Assembly (NCBI RefSeq): GCF_030718205.1
Contig: NZ_JAUZQF010000034.1
Coordinates: 1-64,000, forward strand
Length of the DNA: 64,000 bases
Direction of reading: 5' to 3'
Origin: Nonomuraea turcica
Lineage (GTDB): Bacteria; Actinomycetota; Actinomycetes; Streptosporangiales; Streptosporangiaceae
Part shown: one piece after another, positions 41,018 through 49,198 of the stretch
How positions within the stretch are numbered: the stretch's first letter is position 1
How the letters are laid out: each line of letters begins with the position of its first letter
Notes under the pieces: model-generated
Told to the model about the DNA's origin: nothing
Databases searched by the model: none
Seen by the model: the letters and a program-made list of their open reading frames with translations, nothing else
Program-made: the position numbers and the translations under genes

Positions 41018-41527
41018 GGCTTTAAAGACATTGCCAAGCTGATCAACGTCAAGGCCGGGCCGTGGGCCGCCGACTTCGGGCGCTTTCGCCCTTCAGAGGC
41101 TGCTCATGTGCTGTCACACATCGATCAGTACCTGGTTCGGCGGGCCAGACGGAAGTACAAACTCCTGCGGCGATCTCCACGTCGGGCATGGGAGGCCCTG
41201 AAGAAGATCATGAAATCTCATCCGGGGCTCTTCGCGCACTGGAAGTGGAAATGCGCTCAGGCGATCAGTGCCGGCAACCTCCGGCCACCCGAGCGGTATG
41301 AGCTTGCGCAGCGTGCGCGCTGGATCACCACATGGAGCGCCAGGAGGGCCACCCTCGCGCATCGTCCGGGCCAGGGCCTTCATCTTCCAGACTGCAGCGT
41401 CTCCGAAATACGAGCAAGCATAGCTTTTTGCTCGGCCACGCGATCGCCCCAGGAGCCTGCGGAGAGCGACTGTCCAGATGCATCACCCGCCCCACAGAAT
41501 TACAAGGAAATCAAGCCTTACTCATAG
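41018..41527 (+). pseudogene. Group II intron reverse transcriptase/maturase, C-terminal remnant
   Basis: From about 41018 the frame reads ADFGRFRPSEAAHVLSHIDQ, YLVRRARRKYKLLRRSPRRA and SHPGLFAHWKW, the maturase X/C-terminal segment of group II intron proteins. Similarity fades after about 41270, though the frame stays open to 41527. The reverse transcriptase domains are missing upstream, where adnA begins, and I saw no domain V. It is a decayed fragment marking an old insertion at the edge of the conserved block. No start codon is meaningful. Confidence 0.75.
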
Positions 41528-41581
41528 CAAAAGATCATGTTAACTTTGCCGCCGAAACCCCCTCAAGTATGTGGAGGTAAA

Positions 41582-43108
41582 ATGGCGGAAAGTTCTTCAG
41601 GGTTAGCAGATGGGACAGCAGCAAGGCGAGTAACGTTCCTGGCCATCGTGGCGCTACTACTGCCGTTGTCGGCGTTTAGCCTCGCAGGTTCTCCCGCTGC
41701 GGCATCCCCTGCTCGGACCGAAACCGTGGTGCTGGCCGCTGAGCGGCAATCGAAGGTCCACCGCCCAACACTGGAAAGACTCAAGCGGGACGCGGCCCGC
41801 AAGGGGATCTCCCTGGAGCAGGCCGTGGACGCTTACATCGCACAGAAGGCAAAGACTGATCCGGCGGCGACCGCGAATTGGCCGGACGGCCCGGTAGATA
41901 TCCCCGACGTTGCCATCGATGATCTTTCCGCCGCGCACATCGAAGTCCTGAAGGGGATGGCGCAGGCCCAAGGCGTCAGCTTCAGCGAGGCCATCGAGCG
42001 CCACGGATCATGGCCTTCGGCCAAACAGAAGCTGGTCCAGCTCCAGCAAGCCTTCAAGGGCGAGTTCGCTGGTGGCGAGCGCGCCGCCGACGGCTCACAC
42101 GTCTGGCTCGGCTTCAAGGGGGATATTCCGGCGCCGGCCATAGAAACGGCCAAAACCCTGCCCCTCCGGGTGGAGCTACAGGGCCGCCTGGGCTACACCG
42201 AGGCCGAACTGAACGACACGAAGAAGCGCGTGCATCACGCCCTACGGGACGACCCTCGCTTCTCTGATGTGGCCAGCTATTACGACGCCAAGACCGGTAC
42301 TGTGCACAGCCTCGTCGTCCCCGCACCCGCAGCTAAAGCGTCCGTCCAGGACAATGCCGTCGATTCGGCGGTGTCTTCGCTGGTGACCAATCCGTCCATC
42401 ACCGTGGACGTGACTGTCACGGATGGGCCCGTCGCATCCACCTTCTCGTCCACCGCCACCTCCGCCTCGGTCTCCACTTCTGCCGCGGACCCTTACATTC
42501 GGGGTGGGGGGAATCTGGGAGACTGCACGTCCAACTTCAACGTGGTAGCCACCTGGGATTATGAGACGCGGCGCCATGGCACGGCTGGGCACTGCGCTAA
42601 CGGTGCATCGACGAGGACATACTGCAACTATTCCATCGATGGCGGCAACTGCACCGGGATCAGCTTGACCAACTCATGTTGGTTGGGTTGCGCCTACGGT
42701 GAAGCTGCGCTGTACACCCGGGGCGGTCTGACGCTCACCCGGACCTTCTACTGGAGCTCCAACCAGAAGGCATATGTGGATGCCGAGGATCCCGTTCAGT
42801 GGGTCGGTGATGACGTATGCAAGTGGGGGAAGTCGACCGGGACCACTTGCGGCACTGTACAGAGAACCAACTGGTCCAACGGCACCGCAGATAATCTCTT
42901 CGTCACCGATCAGCCCGCCGGAACCGAGTGTGACCATGGTGACAGCGGTGGCCCGGCCTTCATGGGAGGTCCGTCGGCAGGCTTCACCGCATATGGCATC
43001 GTCGTCGGACAGGGCGCGCTCGTGGGCCAGACGGGCCTGTACTGCGCGTACAGCCACGTGACGGTGTACCGCGATGCCTTCGGCTACAGGATTTGGAACC
43101 GAGAATAG
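41582..43108 (+). CDS. Secreted chymotrypsin-fold serine protease with propeptide
   Basis: The 508-aa precursor has a signal peptide (FLAIVALLLPLSAFSLAGS), a propeptide of roughly 250 residues and a C-terminal S1-type domain. The catalytic His is H337 in GTAGHC and the Ser is S455 in HGDSGGPAF. Where the family's catalytic Asp is expected the sequence is AYGEAALYT, placing Glu (E374). At least eight cysteines suggest disulfides. ATG at 41582 has GGAGGT upstream. It probably digests protein outside the cell, but the Glu may lower activity. It lies in the accessory zone after the intron remnant. Confidence 0.85.
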   Translation: MAESSSGLADGTAARRVTFLAIVALLLPLSAFSLAGSPAAASPARTETVVLAAERQSKVHRPTLERLKRDAARKGISLEQAVDAYIAQKAKTDPAATANWPDGPVDIPDVAIDDLSAAHIEVLKGMAQAQGVSFSEAIERHGSWPSAKQKLVQLQQAFKGEFAGGERAADGSHVWLGFKGDIPAPAIETAKTLPLRVELQGRLGYTEAELNDTKKRVHHALRDDPRFSDVASYYDAKTGTVHSLVVPAPAAKASVQDNAVDSAVSSLVTNPSITVDVTVTDGPVASTFSSTATSASVSTSAADPYIRGGGNLGDCTSNFNVVATWDYETRRHGTAGHCANGASTRTYCNYSIDGGNCTGISLTNSCWLGCAYGEAALYTRGGLTLTRTFYWSSNQKAYVDAEDPVQWVGDDVCKWGKSTGTTCGTVQRTNWSNGTADNLFVTDQPAGTECDHGDSGGPAFMGGPSAGFTAYGIVVGQGALVGQTGLYCAYSHVTVYRDAFGYRIWNRE

Positions 43109-43130
43109 AGGGGCAAGGAGTAGCGTAGAG

Positions 43131-43163
43131 GGCTGGACCGCGGCCTTATAGGGCGGTCCAGCC
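43131..43163 (+). terminator. Hairpin terminator after serine protease gene
   Basis: A perfect 11-bp stem GGCTGGACCGC / GCGGTCCAGCC with an 11-nt loop lies 22 bases past the stop and 27 bases before the lipoprotein start, separating the two genes. Confidence 0.65.
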
Positions 43164-43189
43164 ATCCCTCGCCAGAAGGGGTTGTCTCC

Positions 43190-43723
43190 GTGAGACGACT
43201 ATCCGCAATCGCTGCGATGCTTGTTGCGGCCGTGAGTTTAGTGGCCTGCACCGCAGACGCCCGCCGAAGCGGGTCATCTGCGGCCGCTCCGCCTAAACCG
43301 TGCCCGTCGGACAAGGTATGCCACGCCGTTATTGGCACCGACCCGGCCATCGCTGTATATCAGGGGGAATTCTACTCCACCTTGATGCCGTTGACGGCAC
43401 GGCTTGAGTGGGTGGAAAATGAGTCCTGTCTTGTGGTTACGAGACACGGCGATCACTATCGGCAATTCAGGACGCTAGTTCCCCTATGGCCCGAGGGTAC
43501 GAAACCGGCCCGAGCACCAGACGGCAGACGAGGCATCGAAATTCCCCAAGTTGGACAGATCTTCGAGGGTGCATTATTTACGGCGGGCGGCACAGATTAT
43601 CCGCCTAATCTCAAACCACCCGTCCCTCGGATCTCTACTCTTACCCAACCGCCTGGCGCGTGTACCGCCCATGACGGATTTTTCGTCGTCGAACCGTATG
43701 GGATTAGGCGTTTAGAGAGTTAG
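43190..43723 (+). CDS. Putative lipoprotein, 177 aa
   Basis: The protein starts with a lipoprotein signal (LSAIAAMLVAAVSLVACTAD; lipobox LVAC, Cys about 20), then a Ser/Ala/Pro linker and a globular domain with four further cysteines (CPSDKVC, NESCLVV, GACTAHDG). The mature part includes an Asp/Gly-rich DGRRGIEIP segment. I do not recognise a family; it would be lipid-anchored on the cell surface. The GTG start is the only reasonable one. Codon use is less GC-rich than in the conserved block. Confidence 0.75.
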   Translation: MRRLSAIAAMLVAAVSLVACTADARRSGSSAAAPPKPCPSDKVCHAVIGTDPAIAVYQGEFYSTLMPLTARLEWVENESCLVVTRHGDHYRQFRTLVPLWPEGTKPARAPDGRRGIEIPQVGQIFEGALFTAGGTDYPPNLKPPVPRISTLTQPPGACTAHDGFFVVEPYGIRRLES

Positions 43724-43860
43724 TCTCGCGGGCCCTTTACGCCAGATGCGGCGCATGGCGCCTCCTGGCCGTAGTAGTACGTGATGCGACCGTCCTGCCA
43801 CACGACGACGGCGGGCCCATCGAACTGATTCTTCTCGATATGGGCACGCGGGCCGCTCAT
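43720..43860 (-). CDS. Possible small protein, 46 aa
   Basis: MSGPRAHIEKNQFDGPAVVV continues with WQDGRITYYYGQEAP, a plausible small beta-rich protein. ATG at 43860 is preceded by GAGGACG. It is convergent with the lipoprotein gene, overlapping its last 4 bases. A longer frame starts at 44007 but lacks support. I do not recognise it. Its reality is uncertain. Confidence 0.4.
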   Translation of the reverse strand: MSGPRAHIEKNQFDGPAVVVWQDGRITYYYGQEAPCAASGVKGPRD

Positions 43861-44190
43861 TGTTCTCGTCCTCACACCGCGCGGTTTGGAGCATCGTACG
43901 CCGAGTGGAATAACCGCCAGGTCGGCAAGCGCATATACGTTGTCACGCAGCATCGCCGAGCTGCTGTCCGCAGGAGGACTGGAGGCACGATTCAGGAGCT
44001 TGGCCACTCAAACAGGCCACCGGCCGGACGCCCCACCAGTGCCCAGGTGCGTCCCTTTTGTTTGCCTATCCGCATCGATCCCGAGCAGGCGACTCAGCTG
44101 AGATCCGGGCCGGCGTTCGCCGCGGCGATGGCGTAGCCGTGGCCGGCCTCATCCTGGGATATCTGGCTTCGACCGTGGCCGGCCTCTTCT

Positions 44191-45123
44191 TCAACTGAAG
44201 GTGATAGCAGACAGGATGTCTCGGGCCAGAGGCAGGCTGGAGGCGGCGACGAACTTGTATCGGTCCTCCATGGCCTTCGTGATGTCGGCCACAGTGCCAA
44301 ATCCGTAGTCCAGCGGAATGGGACGGCCCTCCAGATCCAGGACCGTCCCACCCGCCGCCTGAAGGATGTAGTGACCAGGAGCGAGATCCCACGTGGCGAA
44401 ACCCTTGGCAAACTCGATCATGGCGTCACTGAAGCCTGCCGCGATGTGGCATAGCCCGATCGATCCGAAGTCCACGCCGATACGGCCTCGCCTTGCCCCG
44501 TCTGCCGCTGGGCGGCTCAACTGCTCTATCAGTCCGGCTTGCTGTGCGAGCGGTACGAAGCGCTCGCTGGGTTTCATGAAGAAGTTCGTAACGAGGGACT
44601 CCGCCAGCGGCGTCGACCGGTCCAGCCGTAGGGCGTGAGGAGTCCCGTCCTGGGTGAAGACGAAGGCACGCTCCTGGCCGTCATCGTCACGGGCCGCAGC
44701 GTAGATCTGTAGGTGATGGAAGATGTCGCCCACTACGGCCGCGATCGGACGCGCGAGGCTCCGCGAGTAGATCAGGACATGCGTGTAGCCGTATAGCGCT
44801 CGAACTGCCATCTCACTCGTGTCGAGTGGGTCTACCAGGACGCAAAGGTCCGGCTCCGGATCATCTCCAATGACTTGGGGGTCTGCCTCCTCAGAGGCGT
44901 AGACGTACGAGGGGATGACCTCGGTCAGCAAATCCCGGTAGCGCTCATGCATCCAAAGGTCGTACTTGGACAGGAAGTTGTCGGAGTGGCGGGTATTGCG
45001 GCTCTCTGAGCGGTTGCCCGACAGTGCAGCCTCGATAAGCCGCGGCCGAAGCTCGCGGATCACCGTCGCCACGAGCTCCGCGAGCTGGTGAGCAATGCCG
45101 GAGAGAGGGGGATGGGATGTCAC
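44191..45123 (-). CDS. Inositol-monophosphatase-superfamily protein
   Basis: The 310-aa product has the metal-site signatures of the FIG/IMPase superfamily: YASEEAD (first Glu pair), LVDPLDTSEMAV (D-P-L-D-T in place of D-P-I-D-G-T) and the C-terminal WDLAPGHYILQAAGG. Such enzymes remove phosphate from inositol, bisphosphonucleosides (CysQ) or sugar bisphosphates; the substrate is unknown. GTG at 45123 has a strong GGAGG. It starts 17 bases after the HTH-PRTase gene, so the two are probably one operon. Confidence 0.82.
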   Translation of the reverse strand: MTSHPPLSGIAHQLAELVATVIRELRPRLIEAALSGNRSESRNTRHSDNFLSKYDLWMHERYRDLLTEVIPSYVYASEEADPQVIGDDPEPDLCVLVDPLDTSEMAVRALYGYTHVLIYSRSLARPIAAVVGDIFHHLQIYAAARDDDGQERAFVFTQDGTPHALRLDRSTPLAESLVTNFFMKPSERFVPLAQQAGLIEQLSRPAADGARRGRIGVDFGSIGLCHIAAGFSDAMIEFAKGFATWDLAPGHYILQAAGGTVLDLEGRPIPLDYGFGTVADITKAMEDRYKFVAASSLPLARDILSAITFS

Positions 45124-45140
45124 GACGCACCTCCGTGCCG

Positions 45141-46283
45141 TCAGCGTAGCTCTAGGGGTGGCTCGATCCCAGGAGGGCTCATCGTCGCGGCGATGAACAC
45201 GGCCTTGAAGTCCGCAGCCCGCATGATGCCCGCGCCCGTGAGATCGTCAAAGCGCGCTACCTCAAGGTCCCGCTCCTTCGTCATCGCGCCAAAGACAGCG
45301 AAGTAGATTTCGGCACCCGGGTAGCGCTTTCTGATCTCTCCTGTGATGAAGCCAACTACATCGGCGTGCTTGACCTCGAAGTCACACAAGACGATCGAGG
45401 GCGCCTCTGGTAGGGGCGGGCACATGGAAGCCTGATCGAGCTCGATGAAGTCGCGGCTTTTGTTGCACTTGAGATAGCCGATGGGGCATCGCCCGAACTG
45501 GGCGGATGCAAGGAAGGTCGCCATGACGAGGCCGGCCTCGTTGATACCGAAGCACGCATCGACGTCAAGCCGGCGCCCCACGTTCTTAATCTGGTGAATG
45601 AGCCGCTCGATCCCGTAGCCGAACAATGCCCAGCTCTGGTTAAGCAACTGCCCCGGTCTGGGGTTGGGGAGGGTGTAGAGCCATCTGTCAGGGCTGCCGA
45701 ACTCCATGGTGGGGACGGCAAGGTTGAAGTCCGGGCCGATGATACTCTCTTTAGCGGCGTTCGCCTGTCCGTTTGACCTAGCCTGGCGCCCTCTGGGGTC
45801 TGCTTGCGGCTCCTCCCCCACGGTGGACGAATCGGCCTCCGCGTACCTCCTAAGCGAGAGCTGATCTTCTGGTGTGAGACGTTCATATGCCTCCGCCACC
45901 AGATCAATGGGAGAGATGTGCTCATTTGCCACGCCAAGAGGACCACTGCCGTATGCAGTGGCGAGGACCAGCAGGCTTGAGAAGCTTGGAGGCGATCCCG
46001 CTCCGCCACGTTCACGTGCCCAGGTCTCCCAGGCATTGATTGTTGTACCGCCCAAGCTGGTCTGATTGCCTGTCGCCTGGTTGTACCTATCAGCCGCTTG
46101 CACCTGAGAAAGCCCGCACACGTAGCGGTAGGCCTGAAGGCTAGGTATATCCGGGTGCTGATTGAGTAGCTCTATTGCGGCCTTTTTGACAGAACCTGCC
46201 TCTTGCCACAGTTCTCGCCCGATACGCGCCAGTTTGCGCCCCTGTGCTTGCGGGCTTTCCTCTATTCCTCGTCGGGTAGGCAT
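45141..46283 (-). CDS. HTH - phosphoribosyltransferase-like fusion protein
   Basis: The ~380-aa product has an XRE-like helix-turn-helix region (about 50-130: VCGLSQVQAADRYN, TTINAWETW, PSFSSLLVLATAYG), a charged linker, and a C-terminal half (about 190-380) resembling a type I phosphoribosyltransferase: DVDACFGINEAGLVMATFLA, then SIVLCDFEVKHADVVGFITG in the PRPP-loop place. The normal PRPP motif (DD-xx-TG) is not intact, so this may be a ligand sensor rather than an enzyme. ATG at 46283 has GAGGAGG six bases upstream. A palindrome lies just upstream. Confidence 0.68.
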   Translation of the reverse strand: MPTRRGIEESPQAQGRKLARIGRELWQEAGSVKKAAIELLNQHPDIPSLQAYRYVCGLSQVQAADRYNQATGNQTSLGGTTINAWETWARERGGAGSPPSFSSLLVLATAYGSGPLGVANEHISPIDLVAEAYERLTPEDQLSLRRYAEADSSTVGEEPQADPRGRQARSNGQANAAKESIIGPDFNLAVPTMEFGSPDRWLYTLPNPRPGQLLNQSWALFGYGIERLIHQIKNVGRRLDVDACFGINEAGLVMATFLASAQFGRCPIGYLKCNKSRDFIELDQASMCPPLPEAPSIVLCDFEVKHADVVGFITGEIRKRYPGAEIYFAVFGAMTKERDLEVARFDDLTGAGIMRAADFKAVFIAATMSPPGIEPPLELR

Positions 46284-46312
46284 CCTTGGCCTCCTCATCG
46301 GCCCAACGCTAG

Positions 46313-46334
46313 ATTACCCATCTCAATGGGCAAT
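46313..46334. promoter_or_regulatory. Candidate operator of the HTH-PRTase locus
   Basis: ATTACCCAT-ctca-ATGGGCAAT is an inverted repeat matching at 8 of 9 positions, 30 bases upstream of the HTH-PRTase start and 109 bases before the divergent three-gene operon. A nested repeat TCTCAA...TTGAGA overlaps it. It is a plausible autoregulatory site, by position only. Confidence 0.5.
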
Positions 46335-46442
46335 CACTTGAGATCCGCGAAAGTGCGCAGGTCAGAGCTACCTTTGGATCCGATTGTTTGTGGACGCCCT
46401 CATAGGTGCGAGTGAGGCTCACGCGCACCTACCGTCAAAGGT

Positions 46443-46847
46443 ATGGGCGTTACGCATACAACCGCATCAGCCGATTACCTGCTAGGCGAGCCGATACCGG
46501 AGGAGCAGGCGGCGGCACAGAACGCCGCCCTAGATCGGGTTCTAGAGCATCTGACCGCCGTAGGTGTCCATGCGCAACTGATCAAGCTCCTCGTGCTCCG
46601 GTGTGAGACCAAACCGGATCCCTTCGCTGCGCCGCTTTGGTATCCGCCGCAGCTGATCATCTATGCGGATGCGGGCTGGAAAGTTGCGACCATAAGCATC
46701 GGCCCCCGTTCCGGTAGCTACATGGTCGAGCTAGCGCGCGTCGGCCCCGAGAACAAGCCGCAGGCCGACAGGGTAGAGGTCGTGCCGGCGTGCCTGCCGA
46801 GCCGTATCGCCCGTCTCGTGGCGCAGAACGCGGGGGTAGCGGAGTGA
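46443..46847 (+). CDS. Hypothetical protein, 134 aa (first of three-gene operon)
   Basis: I do not recognise a family. The protein is small, soluble and mixed alpha/beta, with a helical first part (AAAQNAALDRVLEHLTAVGV), then strands (LIIYADAGWKVATISIG, GSYMVELARV). There is no signal peptide. It is divergent from the HTH-PRTase gene, 159 bases apart, with a candidate operator between. The stop overlaps the next start by 4 bases. Any link to the HTH-PRTase/IMPase pair is inferred from position. Confidence 0.7.
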   Translation: MGVTHTTASADYLLGEPIPEEQAAAQNAALDRVLEHLTAVGVHAQLIKLLVLRCETKPDPFAAPLWYPPQLIIYADAGWKVATISIGPRSGSYMVELARVGPENKPQADRVEVVPACLPSRIARLVAQNAGVAE

Positions 46848-47053
46848 TCACCCGTGATGAGCTGCCGAAGGCTGACGAGCTGCGTTCGGTGTACGGGAAC
46901 GCATGGGAAATCTGTACTGACGTGCCTGATGTTCTCTACGCGTGGCGACACGAGAACCTTGCCAAGCTGGACGGCCATCTAGTCAACGTCCTGCGCGCGT
47001 GCGACATTGACGAGCTGGCGAACAAGCTTGCCGAACAGGAGGCGCCGCAATGA
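46844..47053 (+). CDS. Hypothetical protein, 69 aa (second of three-gene operon)
   Basis: A small acidic protein (LPKADELRSVYGNAWEICTD...VLRACDIDELANKLAEQEAP) without signal peptide. GTG at 46844 overlaps the previous stop, giving a start-stop coupling, and its own stop overlaps the next start by 4 bases. The frame is open upstream but that part is a shadow. I do not recognise a family. Confidence 0.65.
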   Translation: MITRDELPKADELRSVYGNAWEICTDVPDVLYAWRHENLAKLDGHLVNVLRACDIDELANKLAEQEAPQ

Positions 47054-47340
47054 GCAGCGGGCAGAGGCGTCCGCCCGTGAGCGTGCCGGAGATTGAATGG
47101 GTGCGCCGCTCCGACAATACGGAATACGGCATGATGGGGAGCATTAAGGCGTTCTCGATCCATGTTGACGGCATCAGCTATCGCCTTGATCCCCGCCTAC
47201 CCGATCGCACTGGCGTTTCCTACAGATCTGAAGAGTTCCGAAGGCCTGAGAAGGCGCGGGAGCGGGCCGAGGCGATACGGGAGGCGTGGCGGGAAGACCT
47301 CGCCACCCCATACGAAGGACCGTTGCAGCGGGCGTCATAG
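47050..47340 (+). CDS. Hypothetical protein, 96 aa (third of three-gene operon)
   Basis: The protein has an N-terminal strand-rich part (EIEWVRRSDNTEYGMMGSIK, FSIHVDGISYRLDP) and a charged helical C-terminus (RPEKARERAEAIREAW). It is translationally coupled to the 69-aa gene and followed by a strong hairpin terminator, ending the operon. I do not recognise a family. Confidence 0.65.
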   Translation: MSSGQRRPPVSVPEIEWVRRSDNTEYGMMGSIKAFSIHVDGISYRLDPRLPDRTGVSYRSEEFRRPEKARERAEAIREAWREDLATPYEGPLQRAS

Positions 47341-47350
47341 ACGCCGCCGT

Positions 47351-47379
47351 AGCCGGGGGCGTCATAGACGCCCCCGGCT
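47351..47379 (+). terminator. Hairpin terminator of the three-gene operon
   Basis: A perfect 13-bp stem AGCCGGGGGCGTC / GACGCCCCCGGCT with a 3-nt loop ATA lies 11 bases after the stop. The upstream GCGTCATAGACGC partly repeats its centre. Confidence 0.7.
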
Positions 47380-47537
47380 GCGGCTTCCCCGCGTTCCTTA
47401 TTCGGGGCGCCAGCCCCCAGGCTCAATCCGGCAGTCCGGCTTCCCCGCACACGACATCCACGTGTCACCGCTCGCTCTGGAGGTGGACTTGCGAAAGCGA
47501 GATGCGCACGGAGCGTGCTCCCTTGTAACGTAGGGTC

Positions 47538-48137
47538 ATGTTCTGGCAGGTCCACTCCGAGAAGACGCTCTACTCCGCCGCGCGGGTGGACGTCCGGGTC
47601 GCGGACGTGGAGCTGCCCGACGGGCGGCATCTCGATCACCATCTCGTCCGCACCGCACCCGCGGCCGGAGCGGTCGTCACCGACGAGCAGGACCGGGTCC
47701 TGCTGATCTGGCGGCACCGGTTCATCACCGACAGCTGGGGGTGGGAGATCCCGCTGGGGGAGGTCGACGAGGGTGAGATGCCGCAGGCAGCCGCGGCGCG
47801 GGAGGTCGAGCAGAAGACCGGCTGGCGTCCGGGCCTCCTGCGCCCGCTGCTCGCCGTCCAACCCGCCAACGGCTTCACCGACGCCCTGCATCACGTCTAC
47901 TGCGCCGAATCGGCCACGCGCATCGGCCCGCCGGCGGATCCTTCGCAGGCCGACCGCATCGACTGGCTCCCCTTGACGGGGATCCGCAAGCTGATCGACA
48001 ACGGCGACATCGTCTGCGGCACCACGTTGTCGTCGCTGCTCTATCTCCTGCTCGACCACATGCCCCGGGACCGCGAGCCGCCGTTCGACCCCACCCGTCA
48101 GATCCTCCTCCGCGACATCCCGGGCCTTCAGTTGTAA
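47538..48137 (+). CDS. Nudix-fold protein with degenerate catalytic box
   Basis: The 199-aa product is like ADP-ribose pyrophosphatase-type Nudix proteins (VVTDEQDRVLLIWRHRFITD, WGWEIPLGEVDEGE). The box ends REVEQKTGW where REVEEETGW is expected, so two catalytic Glu positions are Gln and Lys. The rest of the fold (LAVQPANGFTDALHHVYCAE) is intact. This suggests loss of hydrolysis or a binding role. ATG at 47538 lacks a strong Shine-Dalgarno. It ends 16 bases before the IS630-bracketed segment. Confidence 0.8.
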   Translation: MFWQVHSEKTLYSAARVDVRVADVELPDGRHLDHHLVRTAPAAGAVVTDEQDRVLLIWRHRFITDSWGWEIPLGEVDEGEMPQAAAAREVEQKTGWRPGLLRPLLAVQPANGFTDALHHVYCAESATRIGPPADPSQADRIDWLPLTGIRKLIDNGDIVCGTTLSSLLYLLLDHMPRDREPPFDPTRQILLRDIPGLQL

Positions 48138-48153
48138 CCCCTGAGCCGGTCAA

Positions 48154-48183
48154 CTAGTGCGGTGACCACATAGGTTCACCGGC
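48154..48183 (+). repeat. Left inverted repeat of the IS630-type segment
   Basis: It begins CTAGTGCGGTGACCACATAG and ends TTCACCGGC, and pairs with the right copy at 50028-50057 with one mismatch (C/T at position 13). It directly abuts the rplL fragment, with no other insertion-sequence DNA on this side. Confidence 0.85.
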
Positions 48184-48396
48184 TCGGGGAACCGTGCTGT
48201 ACTGCTTGCGCCGGGCGACAAGAGGATCCAGGTCATCAAGGAGATCCGCGCGCTGACCTCCGTCGGCCTGAAGGAGGCCAAGGACCTGGTCGATGGCGCT
48301 CCGAAGCCGGGCTTCGACGGCAAGGTCAACGAAGAGCAGGCGGAGAAGGCCAAGGCTGTCATTGAGGGCGCCGGTGCCACCGTCAGCGTGAAGTAG
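48181..48396 (+). pseudogene. rplL': rplL (ribosomal protein L7/L12) C-terminal fragment
   Basis: The frame reads VLLAPGDKRIQVIKEIRALT, SVGLKEAKDLVDGAPKPGFD and ends GAGATVSVK at TAG, the L7/L12 C-terminal domain. There is no start codon: an in-frame TGA lies at 48163-48165 and the sequence upstream is the inverted repeat. The N-terminal dimerisation domain and hinge are missing. A functional rplL must exist elsewhere. It is followed by its own terminator. Confidence 0.9.
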
Positions 48397-48414
48397 TTCT
48401 ACTTCGCTTCCGAG

Positions 48415-48454
48415 AAGGAGCGGCCACACCCAGGTGCCGGGTGGGTCGCTCCTT
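48415..48454 (+). terminator. Terminator of the rplL fragment
   Basis: AAGGAGCG pairs with CGCTCCTT, with further pairing inside (ACCCA/TGGGT), followed by TTTTCC. The fragment thus keeps the 3' end of a normal rplL transcription unit. Confidence 0.65.
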
Positions 48455-48487
48455 TTCCGTTTTCTGCCACTCGTTACGCTGCCGGGC

Positions 48488-49105
48488 ATGATCAACGTTG
48501 CATCCGAGTGGATCACGGGCTGGGCGATCTCACGGGGTGCTAGAAAGCCGGTGGCTGAGCCGTGGGGCTGGCGCATCGAGGTCGAGGGGATCGGGCGATA
48601 CGTCGTCACCGACCTCCAGCGGCTGAAGAAGCTGCTCCCCACCGTCGCTGAACAGGGCGCCTGGCTCAAGCTCTTCGTCTCCCCCGAGGAGGCTGCGCCG
48701 TACCTCACTCAAGGGTGGGAACGCACAGACCCCGGCTTCATGATGACCGTGGACCTGAACCGCGCCGAACCCCGCTGCCCGGCCGGATACGAGATCGAGG
48801 TGACCACCTCCGGAGCGGTCACCTTCGTCCGGATCCTGACCGCCGGTGGCGAGCAGGCCGCGCGCGGCCAGATGGGTTGCACGGGTGAGACCGTGGTCGT
48901 CGACAAGGTGCTGACCGAGGAGGCGCACCAGCGGCGGGGACTGGGCACGGTGGTGATGCGCACCCTACAGAATCTCGCCATCGACCAGGGGGGCAGCGTC
49001 GGCGTCCTGGGCGGGACCGTCGAGGGGCGGGCGCTCTATGAGCGGCTCGGCTGGCGCGTGGTCTCACCCCTGACTTCCTTCCAGTACGGCGTAGCCCAGC
49101 CCTAA
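48488..49105 (+). CDS. GNAT-family N-acetyltransferase
   Basis: The ~205-aa product has a GNAT core in its C-terminal half: KVLTEEAHQRRGLGTVVMRT (Q/RxxGxG/A acetyl-CoA loop) and GTVEGRALYERLGWRVVSPL. The N-terminal half (about 1-100) is a less recognisable domain (WGWRIEVEGIGRYVVTDLQR). It transfers an acetyl group from acetyl-CoA; the substrate is unknown. ATG at 48488 was chosen because GTG at 48434 lies inside the rplL terminator. It is the only intact gene in the IS630-bracketed segment. Confidence 0.82.
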   Translation: MINVASEWITGWAISRGARKPVAEPWGWRIEVEGIGRYVVTDLQRLKKLLPTVAEQGAWLKLFVSPEEAAPYLTQGWERTDPGFMMTVDLNRAEPRCPAGYEIEVTTSGAVTFVRILTAGGEQAARGQMGCTGETVVVDKVLTEEAHQRRGLGTVVMRTLQNLAIDQGGSVGVLGGTVEGRALYERLGWRVVSPLTSFQYGVAQP

Positions 49106-49198
49106 CCGATCGCGCCACTTCACCGGAAGTCGCAACGGCCGCAACCCCGGAGAGCAAAGTTCTCGCCACGTTTCCCCTGTAAATGGAAGGTGACTGGC

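Noticed and set aside
41108..41527. Intact 139-aa gene
   Set aside because: Its first part is the maturase C-terminus and the frame continues upstream of the ATG with the same similarity, so it is a fragment.
47351..47379. Attachment site or invertible element
   Set aside because: A simple perfect hairpin right after an operon, with no second copy nearby, fits a terminator better.
48154..48708. 184-aa minus-strand frame over the rplL fragment
   Set aside because: The plus strand encodes recognisable L7/L12 and GNAT sequence; the minus frame has no support.
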